DNA of 64,000 bases from positions 787,001 to 851,000 of the forward strand of contig JADJEA010000001.1 in assembly GCA_016702415.1 (NCBI GenBank), read 5' to 3'. The position numbers and the translations under genes were made by a program. The stretch comes from Nostocoides sp. (GTDB taxonomy: Bacteria; Actinomycetota; Actinomycetes; Actinomycetales; Dermatophilaceae). Under the pieces are notes generated by a model that did not search any database, was not told the origin of the DNA, and worked only from the letters and a program-made list of their open reading frames with translations. Numbering within the stretch: the stretch's first letter is position 1; the number at the start of each line of letters is the position of its first letter. Below are positions 57,788 through 64,000 of the stretch, one piece after another.

Positions 57788-60244
57788 TCAGCCGGTGGGT
57801 GTGGCGGTGCTCGACGGGCTTGGGCTGGTGGGCGTGGGAGTCTTCGGCGTCGTCGGGCTGCCGGATGGCGTCGTCGGGCCAGAGGTCGGTGACGTCGACG
57901 TGCTCGTCGGCGTCTTGGTGGGCGGCGGTTTGGGGACGAACCCGGTCGAGAGATAGAGCCCGACCGCCGTGCCCTTGGCTGCGGACCCCGACGGGGCGGT
58001 GGCGACCACGGTGCCGGCGGGGGCGGTGCTGTTCTGGGTGCCCAGGTAGTAGCCGTCGAAGCCGCTGGCCCGCAGCGTCGCGATCGCCCCGTCGAGGGAC
58101 ATCCCCATCACGCCAGGCAGCGGGGAGAGGTTGCCGTAAAGGATGGCCGAACTGGGTGCGGGGAAGTCCTTCCACGGCAGGTCCCGGGAAATCTGCTCCA
58201 TGATCTGGCCCCACAGCGGGGCCGCGATGTCACCGCCGAAGATGTGGGGGTAATAGGTGCCGCCGACGACGATGTTGTCCATGTCGCGGGCCACGATGGG
58301 CGTCCCGACAAAGACCGCCGTCGCCAGCTGCGGGGTGTAACCGACGAACCACGACTGCTGGTGTCCCTCGTGGGTTCCGGTCTTGCCGGCCGCGGGCCGG
58401 TGGAAATACCACCCGACCTTGGTTCCGGTGCCGCTGGTGATGACTCCCTTGAGGAGTTCCGTCGTGCCGCGGGCGACATCGGGCGAGATGACCTGCTTGC
58501 ACTTGGTCTCGGGCAGCTTGATCTTGGTGCCGTTCGAGGTGGTGATGGACTCGATCGGGTTGATGTCGCAGTACTTCCCGTCGGCGGCCAGAGTGGCATA
58601 CGAGTTCGCGAGGGTCAGTGGCGGGACCGATCCCGACCCGAGCACCAGACTCGACGGTGCGGGCTGCGTGGGTTCGCCAGCCCCATCCAAGAGGCCCATC
58701 TTGGTCATCGTCGCGCGCACGTCGCAGCCGCCGACCGCAATCATCGTGGCGGCGAAGGCGGTGTTGACGGAGTTCCTCGTCGCGTCGCGGAAGGGCATCG
58801 CGGGGACGGTTGTCGTGTAGTCGTTGCGAACCGGCCACGGGTCGGCGGACCCGCAGGCGTCGTGGTAGACGTTCGGCTCGAAGATGTGCGCCTGACTGGC
58901 TGCCGGGCCGGCCGGTGGGGCCGGGATGGTGCCGTTGACCGGCCACCCCCTCTCCAGCGCGGTAACGATCGTGAATACCTTGGCGGTCGACCCGATCGGG
59001 AAGCCGAGGGTGCCCTTGTATTTCTGGGGGACCACCCAACTTTGGGACGTGCTCGCCACGGTCGACTTCTTGGCCGTCCAGTCGAACACCGACGTCTGCA
59101 CCATCGCCCGGAGTTTGCCGGTCCCCGGCTCGACCACCGCGGCGGCAGCGCCGACACCTGAGGGGTCGCCCGAGGGAACCCGCGCCGTTAGATCACGGAA
59201 GATCTCCTGCTGCCAATCCGTGCGCAATGTGGTGTGGATGCGCAGCCCGCCGCGGTTGATATTGAGCAACCGCTCCGCCCGGTTGGCGCCCAGGGCCTTC
59301 AGACCGAGCATGTATTCCATGACGTACTGACAGAAGAATGGCTCCTCGGATCGGGCACACGTCCCGCCCTCGCGCTCGCTCAAGTTGAGCATCGACTTCA
59401 CGGTCGGCTTCTTGGCGTCGGCCGCCTCGGTCGCGGTGATGATGCCGAGTTGCTGCATCCGGTCCAGGACCACATTGCGCCGTCGTTCGGCGACCTCGGG
59501 GTAGTTGTGGGGATCGCTGCTTCCGGGGCTCTGCACCACGCCCGCCAGGGTGGCCGCTTGGCTGAGGTTGAGCTCGCTCGCGTGGACGTTGAAGTAGTGC
59601 ATTGCGGCAGCCTCGACGCCATACGCCAGATCGCCGTAATAGGCGAGATTCATATAGCCGGCGAGGATCTGCTTCTTGGTCATCGTCTCCTCGACATGCA
59701 TCGCCAGCCGCATCTCCCGCAACTTGCGCGCATAGTTGACGCTCACGGCCTCCTGGGCCGCCGCGTCGTCGCCCCGCTGGAGCGCCTCCTCCTGAAGGGT
59801 CAGCTTGACGTATTGCTGGGTAATCGAGGACCCACCCTGCGTCGCATTGCCCGAGGCATTGTTGAAGAAAGCGCGGAAGGTGCCGCGGATGTCGATGGGT
59901 CCGTGCTCGAAGAACCGGTCGTCCTCGATGGCCACCTGCGCCTTCTGCATGATCGGGGCGATTTGAGACAACTTGACGATGATGCGGTTCTGGTCATAAG
60001 GCGTGGCGATCGTGCGGCCGTCGGCGTCATAGATGCGCGACTGCTGGGCCAGCGCCCCCGGCTCGAAGTCGTCGGGGATCTCGTCGAACGCCTTGACCGT
60101 CTTGGCCGTCGCGGACCCGAGCGCGCCGACGGCCGGGATGAAGATGCCCGCGGCGAGCACGCCCATACCCACGCTGACGGCGACGAAGGCAGCCAGGAGG
60201 GACATCAGGTGTGGCATCGACGCGCGATCGGGGCGGGGCGACAT
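57788..60244 (-). CDS. ponA: Class A penicillin-binding protein with PASTA domain
   Basis: Bifunctional peptidoglycan glycosyltransferase/transpeptidase of 818 residues. ATG 60244 starts MSPRPDRASMPHL followed by one membrane anchor. The glycosyltransferase has EDDRFFEHGPIDIRG (catalytic Glu107) and GGSSITQQYVK near 138. The transpeptidase has GSTAKVFTI (active-site Ser, SxxK), TRNSVNTAF (SxN) and AGKTGTHEG (KTG). One PASTA domain follows (PGVMGMSLDGAIATLRASGF, GYYLGTQNSTAPAGTVV), then a Pro/Thr/Ser-rich tail of about 60 residues. This arrangement matches mycobacterial PonA2, and the adjacency to whiB supports orthology. Confidence 0.93.
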   Translation of the reverse strand: MSPRPDRASMPHLMSLLAAFVAVSVGMGVLAAGIFIPAVGALGSATAKTVKAFDEIPDDFEPGALAQQSRIYDADGRTIATPYDQNRIIVKLSQIAPIMQKAQVAIEDDRFFEHGPIDIRGTFRAFFNNASGNATQGGSSITQQYVKLTLQEEALQRGDDAAAQEAVSVNYARKLREMRLAMHVEETMTKKQILAGYMNLAYYGDLAYGVEAAAMHYFNVHASELNLSQAATLAGVVQSPGSSDPHNYPEVAERRRNVVLDRMQQLGIITATEAADAKKPTVKSMLNLSEREGGTCARSEEPFFCQYVMEYMLGLKALGANRAERLLNINRGGLRIHTTLRTDWQQEIFRDLTARVPSGDPSGVGAAAAVVEPGTGKLRAMVQTSVFDWTAKKSTVASTSQSWVVPQKYKGTLGFPIGSTAKVFTIVTALERGWPVNGTIPAPPAGPAASQAHIFEPNVYHDACGSADPWPVRNDYTTTVPAMPFRDATRNSVNTAFAATMIAVGGCDVRATMTKMGLLDGAGEPTQPAPSSLVLGSGSVPPLTLANSYATLAADGKYCDINPIESITTSNGTKIKLPETKCKQVISPDVARGTTELLKGVITSGTGTKVGWYFHRPAAGKTGTHEGHQQSWFVGYTPQLATAVFVGTPIVARDMDNIVVGGTYYPHIFGGDIAAPLWGQIMEQISRDLPWKDFPAPSSAILYGNLSPLPGVMGMSLDGAIATLRASGFDGYYLGTQNSTAPAGTVVATAPSGSAAKGTAVGLYLSTGFVPKPPPTKTPTSTSTSPTSGPTTPSGSPTTPKTPTPTSPSPSSTATPTG

Positions 60245-60363
60245 GAGCGTCAGGGTAACCCGAGGGACTGACAGCGGTGCGCCGACGCGACCGGGCGGCA
60301 TACGACCAGGGGGACGCGGCGTCTGCCCTGTATCAGGAGGACCGCGGCGCTCTCCTGACTGGT

Positions 60364-60702
60364 GTGACGACGAACACGATCAATCTCGGCCTTCCCCACC
60401 GAGTCGCCCCCGTCGACGACACCAACTGGGCCGCTCGCGGTAGCTGTGTCACGGCCGACCCGGACGCGCTATTCGTGCGGGGCCGGGCCCAACGCGAGGC
60501 CAAGGCCGTATGCCGCGACTGTCCCGTCCTGCTCGATTGCCTCGCCGACGCGCTCGACAACCGAACCGAGTTCGGTGTCTGGGGTGGGATGACCGAGCGG
60601 GAGCGGAGGGCGTTGCTCCTGCGCCACCCCTATGTCCGCTCGTGGCGGGCGGAGATCCGCCGCCAGGTCAGCGGTCAGTCGGGGCGGCGGCGGGCGGGCT
60701 GA
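60364..60702 (+). CDS. whiB: WhiB-family Fe-S regulator (WhiB4-like by position)
   Basis: Protein of 112 residues with the four cluster-ligating cysteines: Cys28 in GSCVTADPD and Cys50, Cys53 and Cys59 in AVCRDCPVLLDCLA. The GVWGGMTERE turn and basic tail RSWRAEIRRQ follow. WhiB proteins hold a 4Fe-4S cluster that responds to O2 or NO and controls transcription. By neighbours (ponA divergent, two ArsA-like ATPases convergent) it resembles WhiB4. GTG 60364 is the best start. Its 3' end overlaps the convergent ATPase gene by 35 bases. GTATGCC occurs here as GTA-TGC-C within the cysteine motif. Confidence 0.93.
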   Translation: MTTNTINLGLPHRVAPVDDTNWAARGSCVTADPDALFVRGRAQREAKAVCRDCPVLLDCLADALDNRTEFGVWGGMTERERRALLLRHPYVRSWRAEIRRQVSGQSGRRRAG

Positions 60703-61828
60703 GCGCCATACCGACCGTGCGGAGGCCGTCGAGGTCGTGGATATCGGTGGCGGCCGCGGGCACCTCGACAACGGAGATCCCGGGGTGTCCGCTGGTGAAG
60801 CGGCCGATGTGGGCGCGGTGCAGGGCCGCCATTGTGGCGAGGTCGGCGTGCAATCGCAGCAGTGCCGCCGCTGTCGTGCCGGGCTTCTCGCTCTCCAGCC
60901 AGGCTGCGGCGTCCTCGGCCCGCGAACGGTCGATCGAGGAATCCAGGCGCTGGACCCGGTTGAAGACGATCCCCGCCAAGGGCATCGACTCCGTCGCGAG
61001 CCGGTCGACGAAGAAGGATGCCTCCCGCAGTGCGTCACGCTGGGGGGCCGCGACGACAAGGAACGCGGTCTCGGGATTCTGCAAGAGGGCGTAGGTCTGA
61101 TCCGCCCGCTCCCGGAACCCGCCGAACATCGTGTCCAGGGCGGCGACGAAGGTCTGGGCATCCCGCAGCAGGTCGCCGCCGAGGAGCCTCGTCATGACCC
61201 CGATGGTCAACGACATACCCGCGCTGAATGCCTTGAGATAGGCCTTCCCGGTTGCCTTCGCCGGCGCCATCAACAGGCGGATGAACCGGCCGTCGAGGAA
61301 GGAGCCGAGACGCTTGGGTGCATCGAGAAAGTCCAAGGCGGAGCGCGACGGCGGGGTGTCGACGACGATGAGATCCCACCGCTGGTCGGCGTCGGCCTGG
61401 GCGCGCAGTTGGCCGAGCTTCTCCATCGCCATGTATTCCTGCGTCCCCGCGAACGAACTCGACACCGCGACATAGAACGGATTGGCGAGGATCGCGGCGG
61501 CCTTCTCGGGGGTCGTGTGCTGCTCGACGACCTCATCGAAGGTCCGTTTCATGTCGAGCATCATCGCGTCGAGGGACCCGCCCGCCGAGGTGTCGACCCC
61601 GGTCACCGGGCGCGGAGTGTTGTCGAGTTCGGTGAGCCCGAGAGATTGGGCCAGCCGGCGGGCGGGGTCGATCGTCAGCACCACGGCATGCCGACCGCGC
61701 TCGGCCGCCCGCAGCGCGATCGCCGCCGCGGTGGTGGTCTTGCCCACCCCGCCGGCGCCGCAGCATACGAGAATCCGGACGCGGCGATCGGTCAGGAGGG
61801 CGTCGATGTCGAGGGGGGCGCGGGTCAT
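60668..61828 (-). CDS. ArsA/GET3-like ATPase, second of pair
   Basis: Cytosolic P-loop ATPase of 386 residues. ATG 61828 overlaps the stop of the first ATPase (ATGA). The deviant Walker A is CCGAGGVGKTTTAA (about 22-35); switch regions are VLTIDPARRLAQSL and LIVVDTPPSRSALDFLD. The remainder is helical, MSLTIGVMTRLLGGDLLRDA and FFVDRLATESMPLAGIVFNR. Mycobacterial pairs Rv3679/Rv3680 have been linked to glycerol and NO tolerance. It partners with the first copy as a heterodimer. Confidence 0.92.
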   Translation of the reverse strand: MTRAPLDIDALLTDRRVRILVCCGAGGVGKTTTAAAIALRAAERGRHAVVLTIDPARRLAQSLGLTELDNTPRPVTGVDTSAGGSLDAMMLDMKRTFDEVVEQHTTPEKAAAILANPFYVAVSSSFAGTQEYMAMEKLGQLRAQADADQRWDLIVVDTPPSRSALDFLDAPKRLGSFLDGRFIRLLMAPAKATGKAYLKAFSAGMSLTIGVMTRLLGGDLLRDAQTFVAALDTMFGGFRERADQTYALLQNPETAFLVVAAPQRDALREASFFVDRLATESMPLAGIVFNRVQRLDSSIDRSRAEDAAAWLESEKPGTTAAALLRLHADLATMAALHRAHIGRFTSGHPGISVVEVPAAATDIHDLDGLRTVGMALSPPAAAPTDR

Positions 61829-62838
61829 CACACCATCTCCTGAACGCGCAGTTCGTCGGCGAGGACCGCGATGCCGCCGGATTCGAGGCCGTCGGCGAGG
61901 GCCGGGAGATAGAAGACCGCCCGGCCTTGGGCCTGAATGCGCTGGTCCTGCTCCGCCTGGAGATCGAGGCGTTCGATGTGCTCCCGGGCCTCGCGCAGGA
62001 GGACGTCGGCGTTGGTGGCCGGTGCCTTGATGCCCGCGGACTCGAGGTCGTCGGCGACCTGCCCGCGCAGCGCGGGGCTGATGCCCCGGGCGATGGCGTC
62101 GAGATCCTCCTCGGTCAGGATGGGGTCGCGAACCTGGTTCACGACGATGCCGCCCACGTTGAGCCCTGCTGCGGCGAGGTCGGTCATCGCGTCGAGGCAT
62201 TCCTGCACCGGCATCTCCTCCAACAGCGTCACCAGGTGGACGGCGGTGATCCGGCTCTGCAGCATCGCGGTGATCGAGTCGGCCTGGGAGCGGATCGGGC
62301 CCACGCGGGCGACCTGCGCGAGTTCGTCGTTGACGCCGAGGAAGCGGACCACTCGGCCCGTCGGCGGGGCGTCCAGGACGACGGCGTCGTAGACCGGGCC
62401 CTTGCCGCGCCCGGCCGTGCGCCCGACGGCTTCATAGACCTTGCCGATGAGGAGCACGTCGCGCAGACCGGGCGCGATGGTCGTCGCGAAATCGACGGCC
62501 CCCGCCTTCTCCAGGAGCGAGCCCGCCCGCCCGAGCTTGTAGAACTTGTGGAGATACTCCATCAACGCGGCCTTGGGCTCGACCGCCAGACCCCAGAGGC
62601 TGCCGCCGGAAGGATCGGAGAGGATCTCCACCTCCTCGATCCCCAACGGTTTGATGTCGAACAGCTGGCTGATGCCTTGCCGGTCCTCGACCTCGCAGAG
62701 AAGGACCTTGCGTCCCTGCCGCGCCAGCGCGATGGCAAGAGCGGCGGCCACGGTCGTCTTGCCGGTGCCGCCCTTGCCGGTCAGGACGTGGAGTCTGACG
62801 CCGCGGGAGCTGCGGGAAGCCGGGGGATTCACCCGCAC
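61828..62838 (-). CDS. ArsA/GET3-like ATPase, first of pair
   Basis: Partner ATPase of 336 residues. The Walker A is LHVLTGKGGTGKTTVAAAL (about 17-35), followed by LLCEVEDRQGISQLFD, the characteristic switch I, and VVLDAPPTGRVVRFL (switch II). TTIAPGLRDVLLIGKVYEAV is a family block. Start uncertain: GTG 62838 or 62832 fits the family; an in-frame start further up at about 62,883 would overlap the divergent DUF4177 gene. Its stop overlaps the next gene's start, so both are co-translated. Confidence 0.9.
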   Translation of the reverse strand: MRVNPPASRSSRGVRLHVLTGKGGTGKTTVAAALAIALARQGRKVLLCEVEDRQGISQLFDIKPLGIEEVEILSDPSGGSLWGLAVEPKAALMEYLHKFYKLGRAGSLLEKAGAVDFATTIAPGLRDVLLIGKVYEAVGRTAGRGKGPVYDAVVLDAPPTGRVVRFLGVNDELAQVARVGPIRSQADSITAMLQSRITAVHLVTLLEEMPVQECLDAMTDLAAAGLNVGGIVVNQVRDPILTEEDLDAIARGISPALRGQVADDLESAGIKAPATNADVLLREAREHIERLDLQAEQDQRIQAQGRAVFYLPALADGLESGGIAVLADELRVQEMV

Positions 62839-62878
62839 ACCATACGAAGCCGGGTGTCGGTCGTGGGCGCTAAGGTCC

Positions 62879-63040
62879 ATGACCATGACCACATGGGAGT
62901 ACCTCACGGCACCAGTGCTGATCCACAACACGAAGCAGATCCTCGACAACTTCGGTTCTGACGGATGGGAACTCGTCCAGGTCGTCCCCGGGCCGGACGG
63001 CCAGGGGCTCGTCGCCTATTTCAAGCGCCCGAAGGGATGA
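62879..63040 (+). CDS. DUF4177-like small protein
   Basis: A 53-residue protein, MTMTTWEYLTAPVLIHNTKQ followed by ILDNFGSDGWELVQVVPGPD and YFKRPKG. The WEY...LNxxGxxGWELV pattern is the DUF4177 fold. ATG 62879 or 62885 starts it. Its stop overlaps the RidA start (ATGA). Equivalent small genes occur at this place in mycobacteria. Function unknown. Confidence 0.88.
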   Translation: MTMTTWEYLTAPVLIHNTKQILDNFGSDGWELVQVVPGPDGQGLVAYFKRPKG

Positions 63041-63516
63041 CTGCGATGTCCGCCGTCGAAGATCGTCTGGCCGAGTTGGGGCTGAGTGTCCCCGAGGTCG
63101 CCAAGCCCGTTGCCGCCTATGTCCCCGCCCTGGCCCATGGCGGCCTCGTCTACACCTCCGGGCAACTGCCGATGCGTTCCGGGTCCCTCGTCGCCACCGG
63201 GAAGGTCGGCGAGGGCGACGGACTGATCGACCCGGCGCACGCCAAGGAGCTGGCGCAGGTGTGTGCGCTCAACGCCATCGCCGCCGTCAAGTCCGTGGTC
63301 GGCGACCTGGACCGGGTCACCCAGGTGGTGAAGGTCGTCGGGTTCGTCGCCAGCGACCCCGCGTTCACCGGCCAGCCGGGCGTGGTCAACGGGGCCAGCG
63401 AGCTGCTGGGTGCCGCCTTCGGCGAGGCGGGCACGCATGCGCGGTCGGCGGTCGGCGTTGCCTCCCTCCCCTTGGATGCCCCCGTCGAGGTCGAGATCGT
63501 CGTCGCGGTGTCCTAG
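63037..63516 (+). CDS. RidA-family (YjgF/Rid) protein
   Basis: Trimeric RidA-type protein of 159 residues that hydrolyses reactive enamine/imine intermediates. Landmarks: HGGLVYTSGQLPMRSG, VCALNAIAAVKSVVG, VTQVVKVVGFVASDPAF and the C-terminal HARSAVGVASLPLDAPVEVE with the conserved Arg that binds the carboxylate and the PxxxxVEIE segment. ATG 63037 overlaps the previous stop; ATG 63046 is an alternative. Part of a DUF4177-RidA-NUDIX unit. Confidence 0.93.
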   Translation: MTAMSAVEDRLAELGLSVPEVAKPVAAYVPALAHGGLVYTSGQLPMRSGSLVATGKVGEGDGLIDPAHAKELAQVCALNAIAAVKSVVGDLDRVTQVVKVVGFVASDPAFTGQPGVVNGASELLGAAFGEAGTHARSAVGVASLPLDAPVEVEIVVAVS

Positions 63517-63521
63517 TCCGT

Positions 63522-64000
63522 ATGCCGCAGCGCGACTTCCCTTTTCCGCTCCCCGCCGATGTGGCCGAGCGGTTCGCCCGGTGGGTGCGTAACCCGTGGG
63601 AGGCGCCCCCCGCCAAGCCCGCGGCGACGGTCATGCTGCTGCGGGACGGCGTGGAGGGGATCGAGGTCTTCATGCAGCGCCGGGCGGCGTCGATGGCGTT
63701 CGCCCCGCGGCGGCACGTCTTCCCCGGCGGCAGCCTCGACCCGGGGGACCGGGACGCCGTGCCGTGGTCCGGGCCCACGGCGCCGGAGTGGGGGTCCATC
63801 CTCGGTGTCGACCCGGGGGAGGCCGCGGCGCTCGTCACGGCCGCGGCCCGGGAAGTATTCGAGGAGACGGGGGTTCTCCTCGCGGGCCCGAGCGAGGCCA
63901 CGAGAGAAGTCAGCGCGACGACGGCGCCGACAACGGGGATGACGGCCGGGGAGGCGTGGCGGCATACGGCTCGACGGCGGTTGTTGGCGCGGGAGGTGAC
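63522..64000 (+). CDS. NUDIX hydrolase (3' end outside window)
   Basis: N-terminal part of a NUDIX phosphohydrolase, 159 residues visible. MPQRDFPFPLPADVAERFAR, PAATVMLLRDG, the substrate strand RRHVFPGGSLDPGD and the Nudix helix AAAREVFEETGVLL with its REVxEExG core (about residues 105-118). These enzymes cleave nucleoside diphosphates linked to another group. Start ATG 63522 is within a GTATGCC word, 5 bases after the RidA stop. The gene runs off the window at 64000. Confidence 0.9.
   Translation, partial: MPQRDFPFPLPADVAERFARWVRNPWEAPPAKPAATVMLLRDGVEGIEVFMQRRAASMAFAPRRHVFPGGSLDPGDRDAVPWSGPTAPEWGSILGVDPGEAAALVTAAAREVFEETGVLLAGPSEATREVSATTAPTTGMTAGEAWRHTARRRLLAREV

Overview
The window is high-GC DNA from an actinobacterium (Actinomycetota). 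Evidence: a WhiB regulator next to a PASTA-type class A penicillin-binding protein and two ArsA/GET3-like ATPases, a dCTP deaminase of the dcd-dut type, LuxR regulators with an NTPase domain, GTG/TTG starts, and mixed lipobox and Tat-type signal peptides. The whiB-ponA-ATPase-RidA order matches the mycobacterial Rv3683-Rv3678c neighbourhood as I know it. The species cannot be named from sequence alone; a Micrococcales-type organism is my guess.

Layout. 1-16.8 kb is orderly: partial SDR, FAD-linked oxidase, Tat-exported amine oxidase with TetR, tRNA-Gly, lipoprotein, dcd, alpha/beta hydrolase, a complete OpuC-type compatible-solute ABC operon, a LuxR/NTPase regulator with one frameshift, 3-hydroxyisobutyryl-CoA hydrolase, and a large membrane Fe-S oxidoreductase. 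17-19.3 kb holds cysK (frameshifted) and cysE, a YtxH-like protein and tRNA-Ser, whose 3' end is followed by a 44-bp unit in three tandem copies. 19.6-29 kb holds fragmented genes: fatty-acyl-CoA ligase, fused indolepyruvate:ferredoxin oxidoreductase, polysaccharide deacetylase, radical SAM/SPASM protein, then a stretch I could not resolve. 29-40.9 kb is accessory: GyrI-like protein, APC permease, three VapBC modules, two DUF1801 proteins, a beta-propeller protein, an ArsR-like regulator, and a two-component system whose kinase gene is split by a second copy of a distant 1-kb segment. 40.9-51.6 kb is peptide-related: prolyl oligopeptidase, Dpp/Opp ABC transporter, DmpA-type aminopeptidase, histone-deacetylase-like amidohydrolase, and a Phd-PIN module. 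51.6-55.9 kb has a VOC protein, a nucleotidyltransferase pair, and an AlbA_2 (Schlafen-like) gene interrupted by a complete ISL3-type element. From tRNA-Pro at 56.1 kb to the end the sequence is orderly again: metallophosphoesterase, YqeY, ponA, whiB, two GET3-like ATPases, DUF4177, RidA, NUDIX.

Almost every gene from 17 to 53 kb carries one or more frameshifts, often at homopolymers and sometimes in compensating pairs, including housekeeping genes and the transposase. The most economical reading is base-level indel error in this part of the assembly, not mass gene decay; gene extents there are reconstructions across frames.

The strongest signal unexplained by genes is a short word, GTATGCC (complement GGCATAC), seen roughly 75 times by eye on both strands, about once per 0.85 kb. 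It falls in all three reading frames, where it brings in codons that are rare in high-GC genomes (ATA, GTA), and twice as closely spaced inverted pairs at gene boundaries. This resembles the genomic behaviour of DNA uptake sequences or other genome-wide signal words.
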